From positions 1,674,001 to 1,738,000 of the forward strand of contig JAHQRK010000003.1 in NCBI GenBank assembly GCA_019828595.1: 64,000 nucleotides of DNA, given 5' to 3'. The stretch is from Aphanomyces cochlioides. Taxonomy: Eukaryota > Oomycota > Saprolegniomycetes > Saprolegniales > Verrucalvaceae. Positions 1 to 10,309 of this stretch are shown piece after piece. The notes below the pieces were generated by a model. That model did not search any database, was not told the origin of the DNA, and saw nothing but the letters and a program-made list of their open reading frames with translations. A program made the position numbers and the translations under genes. Within the stretch, counting starts at the first letter, position 1. Every line of letters begins with the position of its first letter.

Positions 1-1296
1 ATTGACGCCACGCAGGCAATGTTTTCCCAAGGCCCATACACGTTTTCGACCATCCACTTTGAGGCGATTCGCTCCGGATCATGCTTGGAAGACGTGGATG
101 GCCAAGAAGCGTCGAGCTCAGACGTGTATGATCCCATTCAAGATTACTCGCGTCTTGGGCTTGTTGACGATGGCCCTGATGGACTTTGGCAGCTTGTCGA
201 CAATTCCGACTACATTTTGTTCCCGACGTATCCGCACACGTTTGTTGTTCCCCGAGGACTAACTCATGACGATTTGGTTGACTTGAGTACCTACCGAAGT
301 GCCGGTCGTATTCCTGCCGTCGTGTGGCGTCATCCACACACTGCAGCAAGTCTTTGCCGGTGTGCGCAACCCTGCGCTGGTCTCTCTGGCTTTGCCTCCG
401 AAGCGGACAAGAAGATTGTGCGCTTGCTCACCACAGGCTCAACTTTCCACTTCTTTGATGCAAGATCGCAAATGGCAGCGGCTGGTAACGTGGCTCATGG
501 CAAAGGCACTGAAGATATCCGAAATTATCCCCAGACGGAGCTGCGGCACTGTGATATCGTCAACATCCACGGCGTTCGATCGTCGTATACCGCACTCGCA
601 GGTGTATGCCAGCCAAATGGCCATGGAACGCCAGCGGACGGGGAAGTTCTCCAACGAACTCTCTGGTTGCAGCATCTCTCGAGCCTATTGTTTACTGCCA
701 GTGCCGTCTCTCAGCTTTTGTGCGCCGGCGAATCTGTCATGGTGCATTGCAGCGATGGTTGGGACCGAACGTCGCAGCTTGCAGGACTGATTGAAGTCAT
801 GCTGGATCCGTACTACCGAACATTCCGCGGCTTTTTGGAGCTCGTCGACAAGGAATGGTGCTCTTTCGGACACATGTTTCGCTCAAGAGGGGCTGTGGGC
901 GACCCACCAAATGGTCAAGAGGTGGAAGATCAATCACCTGTCTTTGTGCAATGGCTCGATACAATGTGGCAAGTGTGGAGGCAAGTGCCATGGGCCTTTG
1001 AGTTTTCGGATGAGTTGCTCGCGACGCTGTACACGAATGTGTACTCGGGACTATTTGGCACTTTTCAGTACAACTCGGAGCAAGAAAAGCGAGCAAAGGA
1101 AGCAAAAGCACCAACTCGATCACTCTGGCGGTATTTGCTGAGTCAACAGCATGAGTACATGAACGACCAGTACAATGCAACCCAGAGTCAAATATTGCGA
1201 GGGCGGCCGTTGCCTGTGCTCGCGCTCGAATCTGATCTTGCGTTGTGGGATGCCCATATCGCATGTGCCGACCCCATTTGCCGAAAGTACACATGA
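1..1296 (+). CDS. Myotubularin-family phosphoinositide phosphatase, C-terminal part (5' end outside window)
   Basis: The frame is open from base 1, so the gene starts upstream; the first in-window ATG is at 19 and the stop is TGA at 1294-1296. The protein shows the myotubularin signature: a YRSxGRIPxxxW block near 300-325, then the CX5R catalytic loop HCSDGWDRTSQ with the nucleophilic Cys codon at 748-750. After it come the family-typical stretches GFLELVDKEWCSFGHMF and the F..EFSDELL region. Known members dephosphorylate PI3P and PI(3,5)P2 on endosomes. The Cys, the Asp-Gly-Trp-Asp insert and the Arg are all present, so this is predicted to be an active member rather than one of the dead paralogues. 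Any PH-GRAM domain would lie to the left of the window. No intron is needed in the visible part. Confidence 0.9.
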   Translation: MDATQAMFSQGPYTFSTIHFEAIRSGSCLEDVDGQEASSSDVYDPIQDYSRLGLVDDGPDGLWQLVDNSDYILFPTYPHTFVVPRGLTHDDLVDLSTYRSAGRIPAVVWRHPHTAASLCRCAQPCAGLSGFASEADKKIVRLLTTGSTFHFFDARSQMAAAGNVAHGKGTEDIRNYPQTELRHCDIVNIHGVRSSYTALAGVCQPNGHGTPADGEVLQRTLWLQHLSSLLFTASAVSQLLCAGESVMVHCSDGWDRTSQLAGLIEVMLDPYYRTFRGFLELVDKEWCSFGHMFRSRGAVGDPPNGQEVEDQSPVFVQWLDTMWQVWRQVPWAFEFSDELLATLYTNVYSGLFGTFQYNSEQEKRAKEAKAPTRSLWRYLLSQQHEYMNDQYNATQSQILRGRPLPVLALESDLALWDAHIACADPICRKYT

Positions 1297-1839
1297 CCAG
1301 CAACGATCGGCAGATAGAACGTAGTGTAGCCCGTAGGAAGTTAGGATTAGGCTAGAATTGATTTCACCATATCACAGAAATCATCATCAAACATGTCGAA
1401 CACGTGTTGCTGCCTAACGAGCCATGTGAGGACTTTTAGTACGCTCGGCGACAGTACTGGTAACTTGCATTCAAAGTTGAGAGGGGAGCAATCGATGGCT
1501 CATTGTCACGTTTAATTGTCTCCACGGTGGAGTCAGGCGCCTTTGGCATGCTTCGTACAGCCCCCGCCTGTGGAGAGCTCCGTTGCTTTGGGTGCACCAC
1601 ATTATGAGTAAACGATAGTGTAGACTTTGCCAAGGATTTTGATGATTGCCCACTTGGGCAATTGATTGATCGACTCGTGGGCTGCGTGCATTAGCAGTGA
1701 AATTACAACTGCTGGTGTATATTACCGTTTGAGACGAAGTATGCGTCGTGCTGGTCGCCATCAACTTGACATGCTGCTGTTGTTGCCAAGTGTAATTTTG
1801 ATTATTCTTCACACTGTGTTTGTTGGCAGCCTTTTCATG
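1297..1839. other. Non-coding spacer
   Basis: No ORF here has family character or splice logic. It holds the 3' flank of the phosphatase gene and the 3' flank of the decayed minus-strand gene that follows. Confidence 0.5.
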
Positions 1840-2520
1840 TTAGTACAGGGACATTGCAAGAACTTGCACCTTGTAAGGAGGAATGTAATTGATCTTATCA
1901 TTTGGTACGACTGCTGATTCAGTTTGTGCCTTGAGCAATTGAAAATTTGGGAAGGTCATCTCGTGTGTCATGACACTGATATCCTCTGGTATTTCGTCGA
2001 AGAAGTCTTCACAAGCATCCAGTTCTTGCTGAATAAGGACGTCTTGTGAATGTACTTATAGATGGATTCACCTCTTCGCCGTACCTCGATTCGGAACAAC
2101 TTGGTGAAGTGGTTGTTGTGGGACACAGTTGACTTTTTGGTTCTTTTGCAACTTTTCCAGAGCCACGCGGCGTTTTTGTTCAATCTGCGCCATCACTTGA
2201 TATGAAGTCTGCGTAGGACTCTTCGTCGGCTTTAATTGCCGCTTCTTTTCCTCATCTTCATGCCAGTAAGAACCACGATTCATTGATAGAAAGTACATGT
2301 GCGTGCTTCGTGAAAAGTCTTGTTTCCATGCAGCTTTTCAGTCTACGAGGCGGACGTCAGCTTCTCAGGGTCCGCGACCATGGAGAATGTAAATATCCAT
2401 ACCGGCCTCCAAGAGCTATGAGCCTTGCGCTCTTGTACTTGTCCTTTCTTCGGCTTGATCTCGTGCCTCTTCATGACTTCATGTGGCGCGCTTCTTGAGA
2501 AATGAAGAATGTCCTGTATC
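1840..2520 (-). pseudogene. Decayed, unidentified protein-coding gene
   Basis: Reading leftwards from about 2500, coding-like peptides continue but jump between frames and cross stops. Recognisable blocks are KRHEIKPKKGQVQERKAHSS (about 2400-2470), YQVMAQIEQKRRVALEKLQK (about 2140-2210), and LDACEDFFDEIPEDIS followed by THEMTFPNFQLLKAQTESA (about 1880-2020), ending at TAA 1840-1842. The charged, low-bias composition looks like real protein, but at least two in-frame stops near 2040-2070 and a frame change upstream cannot be removed with introns of this genome's usual size. I do not recognise the family. It could also be a live gene with sequence errors or unusual introns. Confidence 0.4.
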
Positions 2521-2602
2521 CGGATATGTCAAAACAATATATTTATTGACAACACAATACATGTATTCCAAATAAATATTCTGCAAAAATAAATATATTT
2601 TA

Positions 2603-2617
2603 GGGTGCGTTTGGTTC
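2603..2617 (+). repeat. Left terminal inverted repeat of the 2603-5110 Harbinger element
   Basis: A 15-bp GGGTGCGTTTGGTTC, preceded by the TTA duplication at 2600-2602. It matches 5096-5110 inverted without mismatch. Confidence 0.9.
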
Positions 2618-2874
2618 GCGCAAAGTATATAGTTTTCACCTATTTTCCAGCCACTTTCGCCAATTCATCTCCTTTCGGATCAGTTAGCCCGAAGTCGTCA
2701 GCCATTACCAACTCTGAGAAAAGTAGACGTTTTGAAAGCAGACCTAGCGAGGTCTGACCGCAATTGTCGACTTTTGTTGCCCTTTTTCAAATCTCTGCTT
2801 CAGGACAAATCCCAGTCTCACAGCCTAATTACACCATATTCGAGGCATTCGCCATTTGTGGATTTGAAGCGTTC

Positions 2875-3732
2875 ATGGTGACGCGTGCAGAGTGGACACC
2901 GCAGTCGCAAGCTTTCTTGGTGGGGCTCATCCGGGAGCAAATTGTAAGAGGGAAGACGAGCGACACTGGCTTGAAAAAGGAAGCATGGAAGGCCATTGTT
3001 GATGCGTTCAACTCAGAATTTAATGTCAAGTACACTCGAGATCAACTTCAGAGTCAGCGCTCAAAGATGCAAAGTGATTTCAACATGGTGCAAACACTAC
3101 TCAATCTCAGTGGTTTCGGGTGGAATGAACACATGAAAACGGTTATAGCCAACCCAGCTACATGGGACGACTACATTGACAAGCATCCCGCGGCAAAGAA
3201 GTTCCGAAACAAACCGTTCGAGTTATACGCTGAGCTGCACGAAATCTTCTCTGGCGTTCTCGCAACGGGCGAGTTTGCTTCAATAGGGGAAGTTAATGAC
3301 CCAATTGCCGGAGAAGTGTCAATAGCAACTCCGCACGACGACAATTATGTCGACAATAGCCGACTCAATTACCATTCTGAGGCTTCCGACCTCTCTCAAG
3401 ATCCAAGACAGAGCGAACGAGGTGATCCGAGTGTTGGAAGATTGTCATCAATTCGAAAGAGTCTGAAGCGCAACCGCCAGTCCTATGAGAATCCAAAAGC
3501 AAGCATCGCGACGGCTGTGGAAGCACTCGTTGCGACGCAGAATAAAGGTACACTCCTCATGCAGGCAATTGAGATATTCAATTCGTCTCTTGCGCCGCAA
3601 TACACGTCGGGCCAAAGGTTGCATTTCTGTACCACACTGGGAAACACGCCAACGCTTGCAGAAATATATGTTGCCTCTGATCCTGAAGTGCGAGAACTTA
3701 TTGTCAAACAAGCCATGGATCCTCGCCAGTAG
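2875..3732 (+). CDS. Myb/SANT-like DNA-binding protein of the Harbinger element
   Basis: I chose the ATG at 2875 because it lies directly before the domain (MVTRAEWTPQSQAFLVGLI); the frame is open further up, but only from a TTG. The protein has 285 residues. Residues 5-100 form a Myb/SANT-like trihelix domain: an initial W, AWKAIVDAFN, and a YTRDQLQSQRSKMQSDF helix, followed by the usual WDDYIDKHPAAKKFRNKPF motif. The rest is acidic and then basic (SSIRKSLKRNRQS) with no clear domain. In this superfamily the Myb-like protein partners the transposase and binds the element's subterminal DNA. The frame is intact. It is convergent with the transposase, with the stops about 25 bp apart. Confidence 0.8.
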   Translation: MVTRAEWTPQSQAFLVGLIREQIVRGKTSDTGLKKEAWKAIVDAFNSEFNVKYTRDQLQSQRSKMQSDFNMVQTLLNLSGFGWNEHMKTVIANPATWDDYIDKHPAAKKFRNKPFELYAELHEIFSGVLATGEFASIGEVNDPIAGEVSIATPHDDNYVDNSRLNYHSEASDLSQDPRQSERGDPSVGRLSSIRKSLKRNRQSYENPKASIATAVEALVATQNKGTLLMQAIEIFNSSLAPQYTSGQRLHFCTTLGNTPTLAEIYVASDPEVRELIVKQAMDPRQ

Positions 3733-3758
3733 TCCTAACATGAAAATGAATGACTTGA

Positions 3759-4875
3759 TTAAGAGTAGTTTCTACTTAGATATTCCTGGTAGTCACTCCA
3801 CATTTGATTTGCAATCCTATCACGCATTTCTAGCGCTTCACTGTTGCTTCCGTGGGGTTCCTGAATATCATCAACGCACATGAACGTGTCTTGAACATTG
3901 TTGTCGTTGTCGTCGTCATCAAATTCACTGTCGTCGTTGCACATTGAGATAAAATTGTGCAAAATTGTTATGCACGATACCAATTTCACTTGAAAGGAAT
4001 ACTCATAAGCTTTCATATCACACAAAAGAGGAAAGCGCTTCTTTACGACTCCAAACGCTCGCTCAATCACATTGCGTAGAGATGAATGGCGCAAGTTGAA
4101 TAGCTCTTCTTTTGTCTGAGTCGAGAGAATCACCAAGTTGCCACTCTTTTAAATGGTAGCGAACCCCACGATATGGCGTCAATAACCATTTCTTCAATAC
4201 ATATCCAGCATCGCCCAAGTGATACTTGCCTGGAAGCAAAGGAAATCCTTTAGTTAGAGCGTCATTCAGAACACGAGCATCGTGGGCTGATCCCTCCCAG
4301 CCACTTAGTACATACTGAAATGTCATGTCGAAATTGCATGCTGCTAGTACGTTTTGGGATATGCCGCCTTTCCTGTTACGAAAACGAGCCGTGTCATCAA
4401 CTGGTACAATGGCGTCAACGTGTGTACCATCAATTGCTCCAATGCAGTCGTCGAAGTAGGGCGAAAACTTAGGGTTTGAACGGATAAATTTGTCAATTGT
4501 GCTTGACGGGGGTACAAGACAATCGTGGCGGATGCATAGTATCGCTCGAGCAACCTCGTGCATTGTTGTCGATATTGTTTCTCCACTGTGCTGAAATCGC
4601 TCTTGTGCATCAGCGTTCGTTTTGTTCGACAATACGTAGAGAAAAATAAGGAGTTTCTCCCCACAACAAAGCTTTCGACCATCTTTCAACAGCCCACGTT
4701 CAACGAGATGGTCGAGCAGAGCAACGAAAGTGTTGCGAGCCATTCGAGCGACTTGGACAAAGCGAATTTCACTTGGGCTTTCCATCAGCTCCAGAAAATA
4801 CATCTTCCCAGTTAGTAGAGAGGTTCGACAAGGAACAGGTCCGTCTAGACACTCCAAGAGAGCGAACAGCGCCAC
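3759..4875 (-). pseudogene. HARBI1-like DDE transposase with one frameshift
   Basis: Two overlapping minus-strand frames (4875-4063 and 4136-3759) together make one DDE_Tnp_4 transposase. The first carries DDCIGAIDGTHVDA (first Asp), GWEGSAHDARVLNDAL (second Asp) and KYHLGDAGY. The second carries EELFNLRHSSLRNVIERAFG with the catalytic Glu. The frame changes between YRGVRYHLKEWQ and TKEELFN, around 4110-4150; the only GT..AG pair there would make an 18-bp intron, so a small indel is more likely. No ATG opens the upstream frame: 4875 is GTG, and an in-frame ATG at 4905 is cut off by TAG. A 5' exon or further decay is therefore possible. All three catalytic residues survive. Confidence 0.8.
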
Positions 4876-5095
4876 CGACTAGACTTGCTCGGCCGACAGA
4901 ACCATGACAATCCAAGAAGCCAGATGCGTGTCCCGTTTGTCCTTATTTCACATCCGTACGAATCAATCAACCGGATGAATTCGTCTTCTTTCCAACCAAA
5001 CGAGTTTATGGCCAAACCAGATACATTTTGTCTACCTTGACTTCATCGAAATCGAAGTCGATGAAATCAAGTTGTCTGCCAGAAAGTAGACGAAT

Positions 5096-5110
5096 GAACC
5101 AAACGCACCC
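5096..5110 (-). repeat. Right terminal inverted repeat of the 2603-5110 Harbinger element
   Basis: GAACCAAACGCACCC, the exact inverse of the left end, followed by the TTA duplication at 5111-5113. Confidence 0.9.
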
Positions 5111-5113
5111 TTA

Positions 5114-5823
5114 ATGAATATATTATGCATTCGATTCCAAATTGGACTGGGCTGTCGAATCGATTCGACTTGCCAGAATCGACTAACAATCGACTAGCCA
5201 ATCATATATCAGTATTTTCAATATTTTGACCAATCAAATCACCTTAATTATTATATGACTTGGGGAAAGGCTGTGGGGAAAGGCCATGATGGACGCTGAC
5301 TCGCGGAAGATACGCGCGGCGTCTTGACACTTCATTGCGAGGTTGTATTGGGCGTAGAAATCATGCATGACGGTATTCTGGGATGCAGGTGTTAACATTA
5401 GTGAACTTAGCTCAGTACAGTACCATTGCCAGGAAGAAATTGTACTTAACTTTGTATACTATACGATATTTCATATTAAATTAAGTATAGTTGATTAATA
5501 TGCGATTTGGCCAATGACCTGCCAAGTCCACATAGGACAATATTGTTATTGTCTTTTTCGTCCAAATTTACAGTTTTGATCAAAATCGACGAAATTTGTG
5601 TGATCAATCGGGCAATAGTGAATTCAAGTATAATCGGAAGGTTCATGAATTAGTGTGTGTGTGTGTTGGTGTGTTTTGTGTGTGTTTAAACAAACTCTGG
5701 ACGCTGATTGGCTGGTTCGATTTGGTGATTGATTCAAAGTTTGATCGATTTCAGCCAAGTTCGGAAATTTTGAGTAAATCAGACAATATCCTGATCGAAT
5801 GGATGCATTTGAAAAAGTGCACA
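5114..5823. other. AT-rich spacer and 5' region of the rhodanese gene
   Basis: No gene. It contains repeated ATCGACT/TCGATT motifs around 5155-5200 and an impure GT-rich simple repeat at about 5655-5690. The frame of the next gene is open through this part but lacks an ATG until 5803. Confidence 0.5.
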
Positions 5824-7176
5824 ATGGCAACCGAGGTGGCAGAGACGGTGAGCCAAGGCGACGCCAAACGCTTGAAAGTTGCCGAAACTAATGAACCAGC
5901 CGACTACCATGTGATCCTTTTTTACAAGTATGTCGAAGTTCCTGACCCGATGGGTGAAAAAACAGCGCAACACGACAAGTGCGTTGAACTTGGATTGCTC
6001 GGTCGTTCGTTGGTGAGCGAAGAAGGAATCAACGCGACGTTCGCAGGCTCTCTGGACAAGATCAATGAGTATGTCAAGTACATGTGCGAGCATCCAGTAT
6101 TTGCCATGACGACGGAAGATTTCAAGCGCAGTATGGTGGTGGATCATGCTCCATTTAGCGAGCTTGTGATCAAGTATGTCAAGGAAATTGTCAACACTGG
6201 TGGCGCTGTGAAACCTCCTCCTGTTACCATGACTGATGAACAACGCGGATACTTGACCCCCGAGCAATTTCACGCTGCCATGGCCGAGAAGGACTCCACC
6301 AAGACTGTATGGTCTAGATATTGCGAGATGTTGAATCCTCACGTTCATCTAGGTGGTCTTGGACGTCCGCGCTCACAAGGAATTCTTGGTTGGTCATTTC
6401 AAGGATGCGTTGGATCCTCAAGTGAAGAACTTCTCGGAATACTACACGTTCTTGGACCACCACATTGAGAACTTCAAGAAGGAGAAGCCCAAGGTCCTCA
6501 TGTACTGCACGGGCGGCATTCGTTGCGAAAAGGCATCTCAATTCCTCCGCAGCCATGGCGTCACAGATGTGCACCATTTGAAAGGCGGCATCCACAAATA
6601 CCTTGAAAAGTTCCCCGACGGCGGCTTCTTCAAGGGCAAGAATTTTGTCTTTGACAAGCGGTAAGCCATCCTCAGCACAAGACCTTGTTGACTCCATCTC
6701 GCAGTGTGCTCATGGGACCAGAGCAGAGCGAAGTTGTGGGCACTTGCATCGAATGCAAGTCTCCTTACGATACCTTCAGTGGTGGCAAAGTGTGCTCAGT
6801 GTGTCGCGACCTTTTGCTCGTATGCGATGCTTGCTACCAAGCCCGTCACGGTGAAGTCCACTGCGACGACCACCAATACTTGAAAGACTGCTACTTCACC
6901 TTCCTGCAGTACTTCACTGCCGACGAGCTCTCGGCGCAAGTCACGGCCCTGGAAGCCACCCACACGAGTCACCTTGAAGAAACCGATGCAGCCAAGCGCA
7001 GCAAGAACAAACGACGGACAGTGCGCAAGCAGATCGAAAAAGTCCAGGCTCGACTCGCCGCGGTGCAGGCTGACCCATCGATTGTCGAAGCGCGAACTGG
7101 CAAAGTGCATTGCCGCACGTGTGGCTCCACGGACTGCGTCGGCAACTGCTGGGGTTTCTGGAACGAGATGCAATAA
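5824..7176 (+). CDS. TSTD2/TrhO-like rhodanese-domain protein (predicted tRNA U34 hydroxylase family)
   Basis: Three exons: 5824-6306, 6353-6660 and 6705-7176, with introns of 46 and 44 bp (GTATGG..TAG, GTAAGC..CAG), giving about 420 residues. I chose the ATG at 5824 (ACAATGG); an in-frame ATG at 5803 is the alternative. The order is an N-terminal UPF0176/acylphosphatase-like part (HVILFYKYVEVPDP, LLGRSLVSEEGINATFAG), a rhodanese domain starting VVLDVRAHKEF with the active-site loop YCTGGIRCEKAS, and a C-terminal Cys-rich region with several CxxC pairs (CIECKSPYD, CSVCRDLLLVCDAC, CRTCGSTDC). This is the layout of bacterial TrhO and animal TSTD2. TrhO hydroxylates uridine 34 of tRNA; the same role here is inferred. 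It is convergent with the next gene (56 bp between stops). Confidence 0.85.
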
Positions 7177-7231
7177 ATCGTCCGGCACTGTGCTAACACC
7201 TGAATGTATCAGCAAACCCCTTTAGTTGGTC

Positions 7232-8262
7232 TTAGTTGATCTCAAACTTGGCGATGAGTGCAATGTGATCGGATGGGTACTTGAGGGATGGCAGGCGGCA
7301 GTCGTCGATCTCTGTCGGCGCATCGACGACGCTGAGAAGCGTCAACTTGTCGTTGTAGAAGATGTAATCGATCACATGGCGGCTTTCGACGCCAGGCCGA
7401 ATCTTCCACGTCGTATACCTACGACCCTCTATGAGTACAATCTCCATGAGATGAAAGAACGCACGCTGGCTCGGACCCGGCGACGGCGTAAGCGCTCTTC
7501 CAACCACACTCGAGCATTTCTGGAATCGCCAAGGCTGGAACCTCATCAACATCTTGTGGCTCCGCATTGAAATCGCCACAGATGATCATGGGGATGTCGC
7601 CATGCTCGAGCATGTGAGTATGGAGTTGTTTCACTTGCGAGAGACGAACAGCTTCGCCCTCTGCGGTCTTGGTGGCTTTCAAATGTGTGCACGCCACGAC
7701 GAAGAGCGGCGAATCGTATTGATAAATCTTGACAATCAGTGCGATTTGATTGCTCGGTGAGCCGTCTTCGAGATCGTACCGCGGCGAGCACATGTGTTTC
7801 ATATGGAGTCCTTTGGCGCGATTGAGGAAGATCGCACACCCGTCCGCATTGTTGCTATACTCCAAGCATGGTGAATGTGGCTTTGAAACAAAATGTCCTG
7901 CATAGCTCAAATCGCCCAAATGTTTCTGCATCCAATCCATGTGATCGAGTTCTTGGAGACATATTACGTCTGGCGCAAATCGCTCAATCTCGGCCACAAT
8001 CCTACGTACTCGTCATGACAAACTCGAGAAAGGACATCGCGTACAACGAGCGGCGATAAGTCCACGGCAAGGATTCTGGTGGTGAGAGGATGAACCCTCC
8101 CTTGTCTTTACGGAGGTCACACAATCCATCGGCCAGGACGTTAAACTGCATAAAGACGACGCCTTCACTGTCGTCCTCTGTGTTTTGGACGACGCCTTCA
8201 CTGTCGTCCTCTGTGTTTTGGACGACGCGCACCTTTCGGTCGTAGAGCAGTTCGGTCGACAT
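7232..8262 (-). CDS. Endonuclease/exonuclease/phosphatase-fold protein (CCR4/nocturnin/PDE12-like)
   Basis: Three exons: 8262-8045, 8001-7465 and 7418-7232, with introns of 43 and 46 bp, for 313 residues. The joins restore continuous family sequence (WTYRRSL|IVAEIERFAPDVICLQELDHM and SEPA|YTTWKIRPG). Motifs are QFNVLADGL, the metal-binding Glu in CLQELDH, ACTHLKA, the GDFNAEP loop, HVIDYIFY and the terminal SDHIALIAKFE. The family comprises Mg-dependent deadenylases and related phosphodiesterases. Without an N-terminal LRR or targeting domain I cannot say which substrate it uses. Exon 1 contains an exact 33-bp tandem duplication encoding VVQNTEDDSEG twice. Confidence 0.85.
8164..8229. repeat. 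Exact 33-bp tandem duplication inside a coding exon
   Basis: Two adjacent identical 33-bp copies (the unit includes CTTCACTGTCGTCCTCTGTG) in exon 1 of the EEP gene. They keep the frame and duplicate eleven residues ahead of the catalytic domain. The identity of the copies implies recent origin. Confidence 0.8.
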
Positions 8263-8691
8263 CCTCAATCGTTCAATCCAGACATGGGTAAAAATATATT
8301 CAAAGAAAATATATTAAAAAATTGATGGGTATCCATTTTTTTATTCCATAAAACTGAAATGACATTTTGCAAAAATTTTCCAAAGTTCCAAATTCACAAT
8401 TTAAAATGGAATAGTTGGAGTTGTCTGGATGCCACAACTTGAGGCCCACAAGAAACTTCAACATAAAGGGCAGAACCGACAAATATCCGACAGATCTAGC
8501 CTCAGGATTGGTTAACCGACATGATTTGAATTTTTCAATTCGTCAAAAATGAAGACTTGGGTTTGATTGGGCGATATGGATGTCGGTCGCCAACATAACA
8601 CCCAACATATAACATATCACAAAGACTATTGGCCAAAACTCATAAACTTCGGATTTAGTGGTTTCGTTTCACTTGTGAAATCGTCGTCGAC
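8263..8691. other. AT-rich spacer
   Basis: No gene. It holds an inverted pair TATTCCAT/ATGGAATA (about 8341 and 8405) and GTCTGGATGCCAC at 8423-8435, the inverse of a motif repeated near 13.1 kb. Confidence 0.5.
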
Positions 8692-10144
8692 ATGCCGTCA
8701 AAAGAAACGATACAGGACGCGTTCTACGGTGCATCCACAAAACGCGCTTACAAAACCTACCAAACGCAATTCGAGGAGTACGTTCAGCTACACTGTAAGG
8801 GTTTGGATCCGCGTCAAGCATCGCCAAAAATCTGCACGGACTTCTTTCACTTTCTTGCTGAAGATAAAGACAAAAAAGCACGAACCATAGATCAAGCAAA
8901 GTCTGCGCTCGTTGCGTACTTTACATTTCACGGAGTTAATCCCAACCCTGCACAGAGCATTGAAGCTCGACGATATGTAGTTGCTCTACAAAAATATAAC
9001 AAGCAAAACAATATCGACGAAGAAAAGAAAGCCCACCCGTTGTCTGTCCATGAACTATCAACTCTACTCAATTGTTTGTCCAATCAGCTTCCTTTCTTAG
9101 GCGCTATGCTGCGTTTGCTGTTTTGTGGTTGCTTTATGGGTTACTTTCGCATCAGTGAAATGCTAAATCTACGTTGGAACGATGTGACACTCGTTGAGGA
9201 CGACAAGGGAAAATATTTGTCAGTGTGGCTCAAGTGGCACAAGAAGGCAAAGGTGGTTGAAGAATGTCAAATTTAACACCTCGTCGATGAGACTGCATTC
9301 CCTTGTCTACGTGTATGTGCTTTCTACGAAGAGTATGTCAGTCTGATTCGTGTGTCGTGCGTGAATATCAACAAAGACGCGTTTGTGTTTCCAGCATTCA
9401 ACTTCCACAATCAAATTACTCCTGTTGTGGATTGGTACAAGTGTCTTGACCAAAAGCACTTGCGAAAAATTCTACAAGACATGGTTCAAGCTTGCCCAAA
9501 TTTGGCTATTGGTATCACATTGCACAGCATGCGCCGCGGCGGCGCTTTCTATCGAGTTTTCGAGTCCCCCCCAACGACGTTTCAATTTTCGTGAACTGAT
9601 GGCTTGGTGTCGCTGGGGGGACGAAAAAACTTGTTGCGAATATTTGATAACCCGCAGCATAAGCAACGAAATTGACCCCAGGAATCGTCTTCGAGCTCAA
9701 CATCCAAATCTATTTCACCCTTTAAACACGCACAACACCACCCTCACCAACGCCGACGACATCGCCCGTTTGCTTGTGAACGTACTTGTGGAAAAGAACT
9801 TGATGAAAGAAGTTCCACCAAACCCCCCACAAAAACAACGACAAGCAGCAATGGACGAGTTTCTTGTCCAAAAAGCAATCCCCACAGCTCGTTGTGGACG
9901 AGAAGCCTGGCAACAGTGGTTTTTTGCTGATCCTAAAAAGGGTCATTACTACGCACTCAAAGATTGTACCTCTGACATGATTCGAGAGGACCGAAAGAAA
10001 TATTCCGAACGCCTGACATTTTCACTTGCATTCAATCGCTATAAGTCGTACGAGCAATTTGAGAGCGCACACGCCGGGTTTACTGGTTCCTATTTGAAGT
10101 TGTTGCGTGAGATTAGACGCAGAAAACGAGAGAATAAATTGTAA
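8692..10144 (+). pseudogene. Crypton tyrosine-recombinase transposase, broken
   Basis: The ATG at 8692 opens a frame with an N-terminal core-binding-like helical part (GASTKRAYKTYQTQFEEY), then FRISEMLNLRWNDV with the first catalytic Arg. A TAA at 9274-9276 interrupts the frame, which continues unchanged to LHSMRRGGA (the HxxR motif). A frameshift in the C run near 9565-9572 moves it to the next frame, which gives WCRWGDEKTCCEYLI with the catalytic Tyr and then a C-terminal part (AWQQWFFADPKK..YSERLTFSLAF) resembling the GCR1_C DNA-binding domain found in Cryptons. So R, H, R and Y are all still encoded, with one nonsense and one frameshift lesion. Cryptons have no TIRs and I could not define the ends. 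Confidence 0.75.
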
Positions 10145-10236
10145 TCAATGCATTTGATATTCAGTTTTTTACCTAGGTTGATTGCGGCTAAGGTATTATG
10201 AATCCATAGTTTGGTCTAACCAGTGGAAGCGACGAA

Positions 10237-10272
10237 GGTGTTGCTTGTCGAGACGGTGTTGCTTGTCGAGAC
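10237..10272. repeat. 18-bp tandem duplication
   Basis: GGTGTTGCTTGTCGAGAC occurs twice back to back (10237-10254 and 10255-10272) with no mismatch, just downstream of the Crypton ORF. Confidence 0.85.
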
Positions 10273-10309
10273 AAAATGGCAAGCGCAGAGTTTGTAGCTT
10301 TGAGGATAA

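Larger units (their letters stand above)
2603..5110. mobile_element. PIF/Harbinger DNA transposon, 2508 bp, with TIRs and TTA target-site duplication
   Basis: The element begins GGGTGCGTTTGGTTC (2603-2617) and ends with its exact reverse complement (5096-5110). It is flanked by TTA at 2600-2602 and 5111-5113, the TWA target duplication of the PIF/Harbinger superfamily. It carries the two expected genes in convergent orientation: a Myb/SANT-like DNA-binding protein (+) and a DDE transposase of the DDE_Tnp_4/HARBI1 type (-). Beyond 15 bp the ends diverge. A copy of AGTAGACG lies inside each end (about 2721 and 5086). The perfect TIRs and target duplication suggest a fairly recent insertion, although the transposase frame is broken. 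Confidence 0.9.

Noticed and set aside
5650..5690. GT-rich simple repeat as a possible regulatory microsatellite
   Set aside because: Short and impure, and unremarkable in AT/GT-rich spacer DNA.
8002..8044. Gap in the EEP gene taken as a frameshift
   Set aside because: A 43-bp GTACGC..GTAG intron joins the exons in frame and restores YRRSLIVAEIERF, so no lesion is needed.
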